Assembly (NCBI GenBank): GCA_016584495.1
Contig: WAID01000004.1
Location: 1,116,001 to 1,180,000 of the forward strand
Reading direction: 5' to 3'
DNA: 64,000 bases
From: Celoporthe dispersa
Taxonomy: Eukaryota > Ascomycota > Sordariomycetes > Diaporthales > Cryphonectriaceae
How positions within the stretch are numbered: position 1 is the first letter of the stretch; every line of letters begins with the position of its first letter. Shown here one piece after another: positions 47,162-58,836 of this stretch. The position numbers and the translations under genes were made by a program. The notes under the pieces were generated by a model, which worked only from the letters and a program-made list of their open reading frames with translations, had not been told where the DNA came from and did no database searches.

Positions 47162-48107
47162 ATGGCTCCCCCCGGCATCCCCTTCAACCCAGCCAAAAAC
47201 ATCCCCTCCCTCCTCGGCAAGACAATCCTCATCACCGGCGCCAACACCGGCCTGGGTAGGGCCACCGCCTTGGAGCTCACAAGACACAACCCCTCCCACG
47301 TCTGGATGGCCGCCCGCGACCCAACCAGAGGTCGCGCCGCTGCCGCCGACGTCCGGAGCCACGCCCCCGCCGGCACGACCATCTCCTTCCTCGAGCTGGA
47401 CCTCTCGTCTCTGGCCTCGGTGCGGTCCGCGGCGCGAGCGTTTCTCTCCTCCCCCGCCTCCCGCCTCGACATCCTGCTGCTCAACGCGGGCATCATGGGC
47501 TGCCCGCCCGCCGTCTCCGAGGACGGCTACGAGGTGCAGTTCGCCACGAACCACCTCGGCCACGCGCTGCTGCTCCGCCTCCTCACCCCGCTGCTCCTCC
47601 GGACCGCCGCCGCCGCAAGCGACGTGCGCGTCGTCAGCCCTCGCCTCTGTGGGCTACAGGCACGTCACCGCCGGCACCATCCAGTTCGACACCCTCGCGG
47701 ACCGTGCAACAATCATGGACCCGACCGCCGTGAGCCCCGTCCAGCGGTACACCCAGTCTAAGCTGGCCAACGTGCTCTACGCGCAGGAGGTGGCGAGACG
47801 GTTTCCGCAGTTCACCACGGTGTCGGTCGACCCGGGCGCCGTCGCCACGGAGCTGTTCTCGCGGGAGCCTGGGGATGCGCAGATGGAGATGCTGCAGACT
47901 ACCGTCGCGCCGCAGCGTGCCGGGCCTGTCGAGGAAGGGGTGTTGAACCCGCTGTGGGCGGCGACGGCGGTGGAGGGGGTCGAGAGCGGGAAGTTCTACG
48001 AGCCTGTCGGGAAGGGTGGGTTGGAGGACGGGCTGGCGCTGGACAGGGAGCTGGGGGACAGGCTGTGGCGGTGGACGGAGAAGGCACTGGAGGGACAGGA
48101 GCTCTGA
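47162..48107 (+). CDS. Short-chain dehydrogenase/reductase (retinol-dehydrogenase-like), one frame break
   Basis: A single exon gives 314 residues after correction. The NAD(P) site TGANTGLG is at residues 25-32, NAG at 108-110 and the catalytic YTQSK at 196-200. FATNHLGHALLLRLL and VSVDPGAVATELF are also typical of the RDH11/WW-domain oxidoreductase-like group of classical SDRs. The substrate is unknown. The segment DVRVVS is followed by one C too many at 47638-47640. Removing it gives VVSLASVGYRH, the expected Ser-containing strand before the catalytic Tyr, and makes the length divisible by three. No biosynthetic neighbours are present, so a role in a metabolite cluster is unlikely. The start is chosen at MAPPGIPFNP after the TATA box and leader. 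Confidence 0.82.
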
Positions 48108-51100
48108 CGCTGGAAAATAGATTTCTGCCGTGCGATCAATCTTGTGAGTTATAGAGACGCATATAAACACGCAATTACCGTGGAAACCGCGCTAGTTTCT
48201 GCAAAACACAAACACATTCCATCGCGGAGAGAGAGAGAGAGAGAGACGGATGCCACTGATGCTTGCAGAGATTCAGTCAGTGCATGTCCCGCTGGCATTG
48301 GCTCTCGCGCAAAAGTTCGACTTGGGAGTCGTCCAAGATCTCGCCATTACGTTGTTGGTGCTCTCAACCGCATCCGGAGGCCTCAGCCCAAATCTCATGA
48401 AATAACTCATGATTTGCATTACTTGTTGAGGTTTTTTTTTGTCCTCCCTCTCCCCCCCCTTCCGGAGGTCGCGCGACTCAATACTGGCGCTGTTTTCGTC
48501 TGTCGTAGCTAGTATGTGGCTCAGCATAGAGCGCCCAAAAAAAAAAAAAAAAGGTGTGGTTACTACCGGCTGTACCGCTAGACGAGGCGCGTAGGAACGG
48601 GAACTGCTGATCGTTGGGAATGCTAGCGACGAAACAGAGGCTCACATCGACATGTTTATGGATGCGCCGTCTGAGTCTGCGCAGCAGCCTGGCGAGGCCT
48701 CTCACGCTTAGACCTTCTCCAAAGAGGTCCCCCCAAGATGGCGGCTGGCACCGAGTGTTTTCGGGACTCCGTCTGACACTGGGATTGGTGGGGAGTCTAG
48801 ACCCTTCATGGCTGAGCAGCCTTTAACTCCCCGTCACACATCCCACCTGGCGTCCTGGCGCATTCGGCGTTGTCCGTAAGTATGCACTATGGTACAAACT
48901 TTGGTGTATGGTATTTCTCCGCCGAAACAGGAGGGTGTGCGGCCATGACATGCATCCCGAAACAAGAATCAGATATGAAAAAAATAGACTTGTGGGATCG
49001 AGGTTGGTCTCGTAAGTACCAAATGACATGTGAGATGATCATCGGCAGTCTGACCTTGGTTGCCAGACCGGGGCAGCGGAGGTTTAGCAGGACTTGGACA
49101 CCAAAACCGGAGAGAGCCCGGTCCGCAATCCAGCTTTTGTGGCGTGCTTCCAAGCCTCCGAGCAGTAGGGGTCCCTCCCACCCCCACACACCACGCAGGA
49201 AAGACGCAGGGCAGCGTGACGAACCCCCTTTGGAGGCGCGATGAGGATCGATCGCTGATCTTTTGATCTCTTGGGTTGGCGCCGTCTCGAATAGGAGACC
49301 CGATCTTTTGTTCTCTGTGACGCGAGCGACCGGAATTGCAGAGCTGGACAGCCACAAGCTGCCGGATCTGGTGTAGGACGGACAGTGCCTCGCTCAAGTC
49401 ATGCATAGTACCGATCCTGTCCCACGCTGTGCCGCCTAGTATTGGACACCCACCACCAGTGTCATCCAAGACCTGTCTTCGACGGGCCTTGGAGGGTATG
49501 AAGCAGTGTAGCGATCCGAGACTCTTGTCGACCCGGCCACCCAAGCACGCCGGGAAGTGGCTGCGTGGTGGACGAGTCGAAAGGATGGGCAGCGATCCTC
49601 GATCGCAACCACGATGGAAAAAGCTGGGCGGGTGGGCATGTTGACAGTGGACCGAGACGGGACAAGCCCTGAAGCTTGTTCTCCATACCAACAATGCCCC
49701 GTCCGACGACGGGCCAGCTGGAACAAATTGCGGTCAGGCCGCCGACCTGCGGCACAGAGCGTGGGCTGCGCTGTAACCTGACAACTGACAAGCCAGAGCC
49801 CAAAAAACAGGTGTCAACAGGACCTGACGTATTCCTGCTGATTCGACGCGCAGTGTTCTGGTCTGCCAGTCCTGCCAGGTTCGGGTGTCGAGTGCGGCAG
49901 GACGTGGCTCCACACACATACCAATACTATTGAGTGAGACCCTTGAGATTGCGGGTCGCGGTTCAAGGGTGCAATGTACGGTCGATGCACGATTCTTGTT
50001 TTTTTCTTCCTCTCTGGTCTCAGACATCGACCCATCTGGCCCTGCTTTCTGAACCGCCCAACCGCCCGCCGGCCGTGTGTGCAGTGGCTAGAGTCTGGTG
50101 TTGATTGAGGGGAGATTAAGCAGAAGCAGAGTGAAGACGGAAAGTAGCAGTACGGTGTAGCACGGGAGGGGTAGTCGTGTGTCTGTGTGCCGTGCTACTG
50201 CGCGCGGTACTTGCCTGCTTGTACTAAAAACAATCCCCAAAACTCGATCTGGTAAGGCCCGTCCCTTTGTTCCAACAGGGGAGCAGCCGCCCAGGTCGAG
50301 CGCGTCCAGCTAGGCAGGGATACTGCTTCGTGAATCATGCCCCTCCGACGTCATCGCAGATTGGCCAACCACACTGATTTTCACCCCCAGGCCAGGGTGT
50401 CGGAGGAGGGCGGCAGAAGGGGACCGGCGTCAAGGTCAAGGTGAAGGTGGTCTGGTCAGGCAAGGATCAGGGCCAAGCCGCAGCTTTGCTCTGGGAGATT
50501 GCTTCAGATACAGTGCTGTGTGTGCTGCAGGTCTAGGCTTTTGCATCCGGGCCTGGTATTGCTTTTTTTTTCTTTTTTTTTCCTTCTTTCCTTTTCCTGT
50601 CTGCCATTCCTTCTATTTTTCTTCTCTCGAGTCTTATTAGAGGGCAGGAGCCTCCTCTTCTCTCGCCCATCCGTTTTCTTAAGCGGTTACCGGACGAACG
50701 ACGCCCTCTCTGGCTTCTGGTGTGACATCGTCCTCCTCCCAAGGCAGAGCAGAGCAGGTCTGCACCACCCGCTAGGAACCTCTTTCTAGCGCTGAGCCAA
50801 CTGGTCTGTCCTGGCTGGTCGCATCACCGTCCCGCCTCGAGATAAGGTCGCGCGGTCTCGAAAGGCGGCCTCCCACCTTTTTGTTTTTCTCTCTCTCTCT
50901 CTCTCTTCTGCCCTCCTTGATCAGATACAAGAAGGAAATATCCTCTCTCCTCTCCAGAATCAATACTGTGGGATAGGCCTGCCAAGGCTGTGCCCATCAT
51001 TCTCCCTTTACACAAGGTGCTTCTTGAACAGTAGGCTTTGCGCTTGTACGTGGCAGTTGTTGATTCGACCTTTTTTTTTTTTTTCTTTTTTTAGGTCTTT

Positions 51101-51176
51101 GCTCCTCCTTGGCTAAAATGTACTGACAAGATGACAGAAGCCACCTAGGGCGGTCCATCTCGCGTCAGTCCTCACC
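48108..51176. other. 3 kb gene-free region
   Basis: Open frames up to about 240 codons (48969-49694 minus) have no domain content or splice context. There is a GA tract at 48225-48246, an A run at 48536-48552, pyrimidine tracts at 50563-50600 and 50889-50906, and a T run at 51071-51090. The last kilobase is likely promoter and leader of the CSC1-type gene. Confidence 0.4.
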
Positions 51177-53913
51177 ATGAGTTCGAATACGGGGTCCAAT
51201 CGGAACACGACGCCAGTGTCCCTGTCGGGCTTGATCTCGACTCTCGCGCCCGTCGCTGTCGTTGCGGGGATCTACTTCTTGATCTTCCTCATCCTGCGCC
51301 GCAACCAGAAGCGTTTCTATGCGCCTCGCTCCTACATTGGGAGCTTGCGGGAGACCGAGAGGACGCCTGCGCTGCCGGGAGGCTTCCTGAACTGGATCGG
51401 CCACTTCTGGAAGATCCCCGACAGCTGGGCGCTCCAGACCCAATCTCTCGATGCCTTCCTCTATCTTCGCTTCATCCGCCTGACCGTCGTCATATCCTTT
51501 GTGGGCTGCTGCATCACCTGGCCCATCCTGTTCCCGGTCAATGCGACTGGCGGTGGTGGTCAGAGCCAGCTTGATATCCTGTCCTACTCCAACATCGACC
51601 AGCAGACCCAAAAAAACCGTTACTATGCTCATGCCCTGGTCGCCTGGGTATTCCTTGGTTTTGTCATGTATCTGATCCTGAGGGAGTGCATCTACTACGT
51701 CAACCTTCGCCAGGCCTTCCTCATCAGCCCATTGTACTCCGATAGGGTGTCCTCCCGGACCGTGCTGTTCACCTCGGTGCCTGACGCCTTCTTGGACGAG
51801 AGGAGGCTGCGCAAGATCTTCGGGAACTCCGTCCAGCATATCTGGATCACTGGCGATATCAAGAAGATTGACGAGCTGGTCGAGCAGCGTGACAAGACGG
51901 CCTTCAAGCTGGAGAAGGCCGAGATCAAGCTCATCAAGCTCGGTAAGTTGGGCTTGCCCCCGGACACGCCTCCCTCTTGGCATCAGGGGTCTCTCGTTTC
52001 TGACAATTACCACTAGCCAACAAGAACCGCCTGAAGGCTACCAAGGGCGCGCCCGCCGATGGACAGGAGCAGCAGCCTGCGCTGGATGCCGAGTCTGGTA
52101 GCGTTGCTGCTCGCTGGGTTCCTGCCAAGAAGCGGCCCACCCACAGGACTGGCCCCCTGGGGCTCATCGGAAAGAAGGTGGACTCCATCGACTGGTGCCG
52201 CTCCGAGCTGGCGAGGCTCATCCCCGAGACGGAAGCTGCCCAGGCCGAATATCGCACCGGCACGTACAAGAAGATCCCTGCCGTCTTCATCCAATTCAAG
52301 AGCCAGGCTGAGGCCGAGACTGCCTACCAGGTTCTCGCCCATCACCAGGCACTGCAGATGTCTCCTCGATACATCGGAATCACTCCCCAGGACGTCGTCT
52401 GGAAGTCTCTCACGATCTCCTGGTGGCAGAAGGTCGTCCGCCGATATGCTGTTCTCGCCTTCATCACCGCCCTCATCGTCTTCTGGGCCATCCCGGTGGC
52501 TGTTGTCGGTGCCATCAGCAATGTCAGCTACCTTGAGAAACAGTTCAAGTGGCTGAGCTTCCTCAATAGCGTTCCTTCTGTGATTATGGGCGTCATCACG
52601 GCTCTTCTGCCCTCCGTCGCGCTGTCGATCCTGATGTCGCTGGTGCCCGTCATCATGCGGCTCTGTGCGAAGCTCGCTGGCGAACCGTCGTATACGCGGG
52701 TCGAGCTGTTCACGCAGAACGCCTACTTTGTGTTCCAGGTTGTGCAGGTCTTCCTGGTCACGACATTCACATCTTCGGCGTCGGCCGTCGTCAGCGAGAT
52801 CATTTCGACGCCTCAAGATGCGACCTCGATCCTCGCCAGCAACCTGCCCAAGGCTTCCAACTTTTATATCTCGTACTTCATCGTGCAGGGACTGACAGTC
52901 GCCTCAAGTGTCATCTCCCAAGCCGTCGGCTTCCTCATCTTTACACTCTTGTACAAGTTTCTCACCGGCACGCCTCGTGGCCTCTATAAGAAGTGGGCCT
53001 CGCTCAGCGCCATCTCGTGGGGAAGCACACTGCCCGTCTACACATGTATCACGGTCATTGCGATCGTGTACTCCGTCATTGCTCCGCTCTGCCTGGGATT
53101 CTCGACGATCGGCATGGGTCTCTTCTACTTTGCGTGGCGGTACAACGTGCTCTTTGTGACGGACACGAGCATCGACACCAGAGGTTTGATTTACCCGCGC
53201 GCCATCAAGCAGCTCTTTACCGGTATCTACCTGAGCGAGCTGTGCCTCATCGGCCTCTTTGGTGCCTCTGTGGCTATCGGCCCTCTCGTTCTCATGATTG
53301 TCTTCACCGTCTTCACGGTCCTCTTCCACATGAGCCTCAACAGCGCGATCGACCCACTGCTCTACAACCTTCCCCAGAGCCTCATGGCCGAGGAGGAGTC
53401 CCGCCGTGTCGACCTGGAGGCGCCATCCAGCAACGAGAAGCAGGATGGGGCGAAGAATGGTGCGACGAATGGTCATTCGGTAAGTGGAAGCGTCCATCAT
53501 CATCACCATCATCACCACCACACAGAAAACTACTATGCCGGAACCACGTGCACTAACAGACAGGGCAGAGCACTCCTGCGCCCAAGAAGGCCAACTTGTT
53601 CACCAAGTTCTTCAAGCCGTGGATCTACGCCGACTATCACGCCATGCGGGAGCTCATCCCCCGGCACGACATTGCCTTCGGCTATAACGACCAGATCGAG
53701 GCAGATGCGTACTACCCGCCCTCCATCACCTCGTCGGTCCCGCTGCTGTGGATTCCTCGTGACCAGGCCGGTGTGTCGGCACAGGAGGTCGCCCAGACCA
53801 GCAAGGTGATCCCCATCACGGATGAGGGCTGCGAGCTGAACGAGAAGAACAAGCTTGTGTGGGATCAGGACGGCGCCAGACCACCAATCTGGGACGAGAA
53901 GATCTACTATTAG
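51177..53913 (+). CDS. CSC1/OSCA-type calcium-permeable channel (RSN1/DUF221 family)
   Basis: Exons 51177-51942, 52017-53479 and 53569-53913 (introns 74 and 89 bases) encode 857 intact residues. The order is an N-terminal helix (VAVVAGIYFLIFLIL), two more helices, a cytosolic PHM7-type domain (TVLFTSVPDAFLDERRLRKIF to IAVFIQFK-like PAVFIQFKSQAEA), then the RSN1-7TM core with YAVLAFITALIVFWAIPV, FYISYFIVQGL and WRYNVLFVTD. The ending is ADYHAMRELIPRHD ... EKIYY. Family members are hyperosmolality-gated cation channels at the plasma membrane (CSC1 in yeast, OSCA in plants). Intron 2 contains a CAT/CAC tract. Because 89 is not a multiple of three, retention would shift frame. Splice sites give continuous family-like sequence across both junctions. 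Confidence 0.92.
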
Positions 53914-55033
53914 ATGAGCTTTGAGGTAGAGGCTTAGTGAAGCCTGGTAGGTGCGTTGGCGGGGAAGATGAGTGTGGTCCGAGGCTGGGGAGATCTCGGC
54001 AATGTTGGTGATAAAAGGGGTCGACGACTTCGGCCCTGTAACCCGTCCTCTTTCTTTTTTTTTCTTCGGTTTTTTTTTCTCCCTTCCTCTTTCTATCTGT
54101 TATTACTCACGACGTTCACGCTGGAGCTTTCTGCCTCTCTCTCTGGTATTCTCCTTTGGAATGGATTCACTCGCGGCGTGTAAGGATGACTTTACTATAA
54201 GTTAATCATGTGTCAAGAGTTGGGACGGCGAACATGATACCACTTTTAATGCGAAAATAAAAAATCTATTTAATATGAGAACAAAGTTGCTCAGCCCAGT
54301 TGACATCCGACCGCGAGACCAGGCGGCTCTCTCTCTCTCTCTCTCTCTCTCTGTCGAAACAAATCTGGGTCATGTAACAATTTCTACCAAGAGTGCGTGT
54401 AAAGACGCCCACCGTAGAACGAGAGCTCGCTCTGAGTCAAATTGGAGAAGATGCGCCACCCCAGCAGAGAATGCCAACGTAAGAAACCCACCTTGCGACC
54501 AGCAGATACTGACATGAACACAACTGCATTTCTGCGAGCGATTATTGTTATTCAGCGGTGAATAGGATGAAATTGAATCATTCGAGATCTCTTGAATATT
54601 TTTTTTCCTTGTGTACTTTCTCTTCCAACCCGCCCTCCCTTCCAGTACAGGAACAAGGATGGTTGGTATCCCTGCCGGATTGTCCGCTTACTTAATATTC
54701 ACCTCGAAATTCGACGACGTCTGACATGTCAAGCTCATCACACTCCACCAAAAGAGAGAGGAGAAACCCACGCGAGGTGAAGTCCACCTGCTGACCTTGA
54801 CGAGAGGCCCAATGGCTGGCTGGCTGAGCGGGATCAGATTCGTCTCCGCGGCCGCTCGCTCACAGATCCAACCCTCAACAGCAAACGACTTGGCTCGGCG
54901 GGATGATGGTCAGCGATCCAGGTGGGCTTGCCAGACCAGCTTACACAACGACCACCGCCTTTTTCTTCGAGGCAGAGAGAGACACAGGCGTGAGTGGGTG
55001 TCTCGATAGGATTTCCCGCGTCACATCTCGATC
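53914..55033. other. Intergenic region with CT microsatellite
   Basis: A CT dinucleotide repeat of 13 units lies at 54327-54352. Contains the 3' region of the channel gene and the upstream region of the phosphodiesterase gene. Nothing else is recognisable. Confidence 0.5.
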
Positions 55034-56241
55034 ATGATGCCTCCTCTCCACCATCACCGGCGCAGCCGAACCAGCCTCGTCATGTTCACCCTGGTGGCGA
55101 TCCTCGGCGGCTACTCTCTCCTGCACCTCCTCGTCTCGCCACTGCAGCCCTTTATACCTCTACTTGACCCTTCCTCGCCCGCGGCCCAACCCCCGGCTGC
55201 CTACCATAACTACACATCCTCCTTCTCCTTCGACCTGGACCAGGCGGTGAACCCAGAGTGGATGTCCAAGGTGCCAGACACCGCGCCGCTCTCCAGCCTG
55301 TCGATCCCGGGCACGCACGACACCCTCACCTTCGACCTGGTAGACAACAAGGTCTTCCAGTGCCAGAACCACGGCCTCGAGACGCAGCTGCGCGCGGGGC
55401 TGCGCTACTTGACATCCGAGGGAGGCTGCTCTACGACGCCGGCTCGGGCGCGCCCGACGAGGAGCCGCCCAACATCGGCATCTTTCACGGCCACGTGTTT
55501 ACGGGCTACACGTTCCAGGACGTGCTGCTGACCGTCTTTGCGTTCCTAGATGCGCACCCCTCGGAAGGTATCGTGATGCGGGTCAAAGAGGAGGGCAGGC
55601 CGCTGCCGGTAGCCGGTGGCGGTGGCGATGGCGGTGCGGGCGAGAGACCTGGACGACGGGCGTCTACAACGTGACGTTTGAGGAGGCCTTCAACTACTAC
55701 CGCCTGCACAACGGTGCCACGGCGCCGGGCTGCGAGGCGCACCTCCTCTTTCCCTGGCCATCGCCCTCCGCGCCCGCGGCCCGCGCCCTCCGACGATGGG
55801 AGAGCTCCGCGGCAGGATCCTCGTCCTGTACGAGTTCGACACCCTCGCCGGCGGCTACGGCCTCCCCTGGGCGTCGGACCACATCACCCTCGAGGACCTC
55901 TGGGTCATCCTGGACCCGCAGCACCTCGACGACAAGTGGGACGCCGTCCGGCAGAACCTGCTGCTGGCGGGGGCGAGCGGCGGCGACGCGGACAGGCTGT
56001 TCCTGAGCCACCTCAGCGCCAGCGTCGGGGTCCTGCCGATCGAGGCGGCGGCGGGCCCGCTGGAGGAGAGGACCAACGGGTCGGTCATCGCGGGGATCAA
56101 TGACCGCACGGGGCTGTGGCTCGAGGAGGGCGGGGGAGAGACCTGGGCGAGAAGGGCAAGACCGGGGTTATCATGGGGGATTTCCCCGGGAGGAGGCTGG
56201 TAGAGGGTATCTTGAGGAGGAACGAGTGGCTGGGCGGGTGA
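55034..56241 (+). CDS. PLC-like phosphodiesterase (PI-PLC X-type TIM barrel), four frame breaks
   Basis: A single exon of about 403 residues once four missing bases are allowed. An N-terminal membrane anchor or signal (TSLVMFTLVAILGGYSLLHLL) is followed by SSLSIPGTHDTLTFD, carrying the first catalytic His. RYLDIRGRLL and FHGHVF carry the DIR block and second His of bacterial/fungal-type phosphatidylinositol phospholipase C. Later come PTMGELRGRILVLYEF and GVIMGDFPGRRLVEGILRRN. It may cleave PI or GPI anchors outside the cell or in the secretory path (family knowledge). Breaks lie near 55410, 55645, 55745 and in the G run at 56132-56136, each one base short. Four of the same sign exceed the rest of the window, so a true pseudogene remains possible. 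Confidence 0.65.
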
Positions 56242-58836
56242 TGCTGCATAGTACCTTCGGATGGGGAAGAAACCGGAGGACAGGCGTATAGAAGACCACA
56301 AATAGAACTCGCTTATTGTATTTACAAATATTGTATTGTTTGGGGAACTCTTGTACTCTTGGCACTAGAGTTCTGAAGATGGTGTTCAGCGATGCAACCG
56401 CTCTTTACATGGCATGTACATACGGCATATACACAAATCAGCACAAGTTCAGGCCAGATCCCTCAACACCCTCCCACCCGATCAAGACGGGATGAACTCG
56501 ATGATTCCAGGGAGCCTCAAGACCATTGTCCCGGCCCGTCGTCTCATGCACCTCAAGGTGTGCCAGGCCCAACACCACCACCGACCAGCATGGGATGATA
56601 TCAAGTTCATTCCGGAGACGAGACAACAATGTTCACCACGACGCAGAACACCAGGCACTCGCCTTGTACCCTTCCCCAGCGGGCCTTTCTAGTTCGCACG
56701 CCAGCTAAAAAAAACATTATCATAGTCTCGTCTCCGGGAAGGCGGAGCGTCTGGTAGGTAGCACTGCCGTCCTCGCCCTCGGCTGACCGTCGCCTAGAGA
56801 ATGGCCGTGACAAGATCGTAGACGGGGTGAGCTCAAAGCTTGAGCCGCTCCTCTGTCGAGAAAAAAAAAAAAAGGAAAAGAGGGAAAAAGGAAAAAAAAA
56901 AAAGAGAAGATTAAGGTTTAATCACCCAAGAGGGCTGTCTCGCCCCCTGAGTGGCAAACAAACCCACCATCCACCGAGAGAAAAAAAGATCCGCAAACAT
57001 GATAAGTGCCTAACGGTGTTTCTTTTCTTCTTTCCCCTTCTTAACACTTATATGAGCTGCGTTGGTGGATGGAAGGCCTGTGTTGCTATGGTAGAAGTCA
57101 TCTCTCTTCTGTGGAGCCCCCCCCCAAAAAAAAGGGCGACATCATAGATCTGAGGGTGAGAAGAAAAAAAAAAACCCCCTCGACAATCGAAATATTGGGG
57201 GCGGTTTGAGGTAGGACCAAAAACAAAACCCACGTGCCCCAAAATTACAAAGAGGATGATCATCATTCCCACTCTTCCGCCAAGAAGGGGGAGGGGGGAG
57301 GGAACGGACGGACGTGCAGATCTACACAGGGAATTTGTAGCCCCCTGGAAAGTGAAAAAAAAAATGGAAGAAAAGTTTGATCTGAATGAAGAAGAAGGAA
57401 AAAGGAAAAATGAAAAATGAAAAAGAAAAAAAAAAAACAAGGAGAAGACGGACCAGCTCCGAGATCCTGAAACGCCGAATCTTACAAGTGACGAGGAGAG
57501 AAGCACGTATGCGGCAGCTGCTGAGGCCGATCAGTGAGCAGTCGGGAGCTGAGCTTCGCGTAAAACCCATCCCTGTGGGCGGCAGGTGTACTAACATTGT
57601 ATACATACACTGTGTGTGTGTGTGTCTGTGTGGTCCAACACGTCACTTGCAATACCAAATGCTCGGCTCCGAGTCCCAAATGAACATGACCACCCAGGCG
57701 CCGCACTACTATGCACCCTCATTAAAGGGAAACAAGCCCATCATCAGCTAGACCCAAGCTCGAAAGTCACAGAGTGGGATCAACATCAAAAAAAAAAAAA
57801 TCAGTCGAGGCGGTAGTAGTATTACCCCCTTCGGCCTTTGGTGGATTCGCAAGTGACAACTGTCTGTCTCTTGTAAACCCAACCAATCCCCCCCCCCCTG
57901 CTGCGGGAGGCAGAGACCGCACCAGCAAAGTACCGTCACATGCTTGCGCCATGCGGTGGAGACGGGCGGCAGTGCGGACGGGTCGAGAACTCCGAACCAG
58001 CCCCTGATCTGTGATCGCGGGCCACGTAGGACGACCAGACGACGAGCTGCTGTCATGGTTGGTCCCGGTGGCCCCATGTGAACGTGGCTGGAATGTGCAC
58101 AGATCGCCATCGTTCCCCAGCCTACAACAACAAACCAAGTCCCTTACCTAACAGAATGAACCGTCCGTACCCAATCAGTGCTTTGCTTGCCAACGCTGTT
58201 CTTGTTTCATTCGCTGTCTGCTGTGAATATCACATACTCTATATCGACCCAACAACACGTCCCCCGTCTTATGTACATATTTCCTGATTAGAAGTCCCCT
58301 GACCAGTCCCGGACCTCGCCATTGCGGGTTTGGCTCCTGACAAGGTCGAGGGGGCGCGCCCGGGGTGACGCCATGTGTTTGTACAACTCAGCTTCTGTTG
58401 TTCCCATCGCCTGATCGTGGTGGCGCAGGAACTTGTAGACACTAGAAATAAGCAGCTGTCGTTCACAGTCGCCCGCGGTCAGACCGGGTGGGCTGACGGC
58501 GAAGCCGGCTGCATGTGAGTGCCCCCTCCCCTGTTAATGCTTTAATTCAAAACCTATCCAACACCGTCCTGACCCAGCCGTGTCCATGACCCATTCTTTT
58601 TTTTCTCTTGACTTGCTCAAGAAGAAACCCAGAAACAGAAAGAGAGAGAAAAAAAAAGAGAGAAGGGAGAAAAAGAAGAAAAAACGCCGTCCTGGTATCT
58701 CAAGGTGTAACGCCGGTATGCAATCCAGAATTTGGGGCCGAACGCGCGGATGAGATTCGTTTGCGTCGTGAGATGCCGTCGCGACTATCCAGAAATTGCC
58801 TGGTCCGTGACCGAGCTCCATAGCGGAGCCCCATTA
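56242..58836. other. 2.6 kb gene-free region, homopolymer-rich
   Basis: Many A runs (56861-56902, 57121-57133, 57354-57440, 57789-57801) and C runs (57119-57125, 57890-57899). No exon series can be built on either strand. Confidence 0.45.

Noticed and set aside
48969..49694. 241-codon minus-strand open frame in the 3 kb gap
   Set aside because: No recognisable domain, no splice context, and similar-length frames occur on both strands, as expected by chance in GC-rich DNA.
5517..56136. Programmed ribosomal frameshifting as the cause of the breaks
   Set aside because: Shifts go in both directions, in unrelated genes, and lack slippery heptamers with downstream structures.
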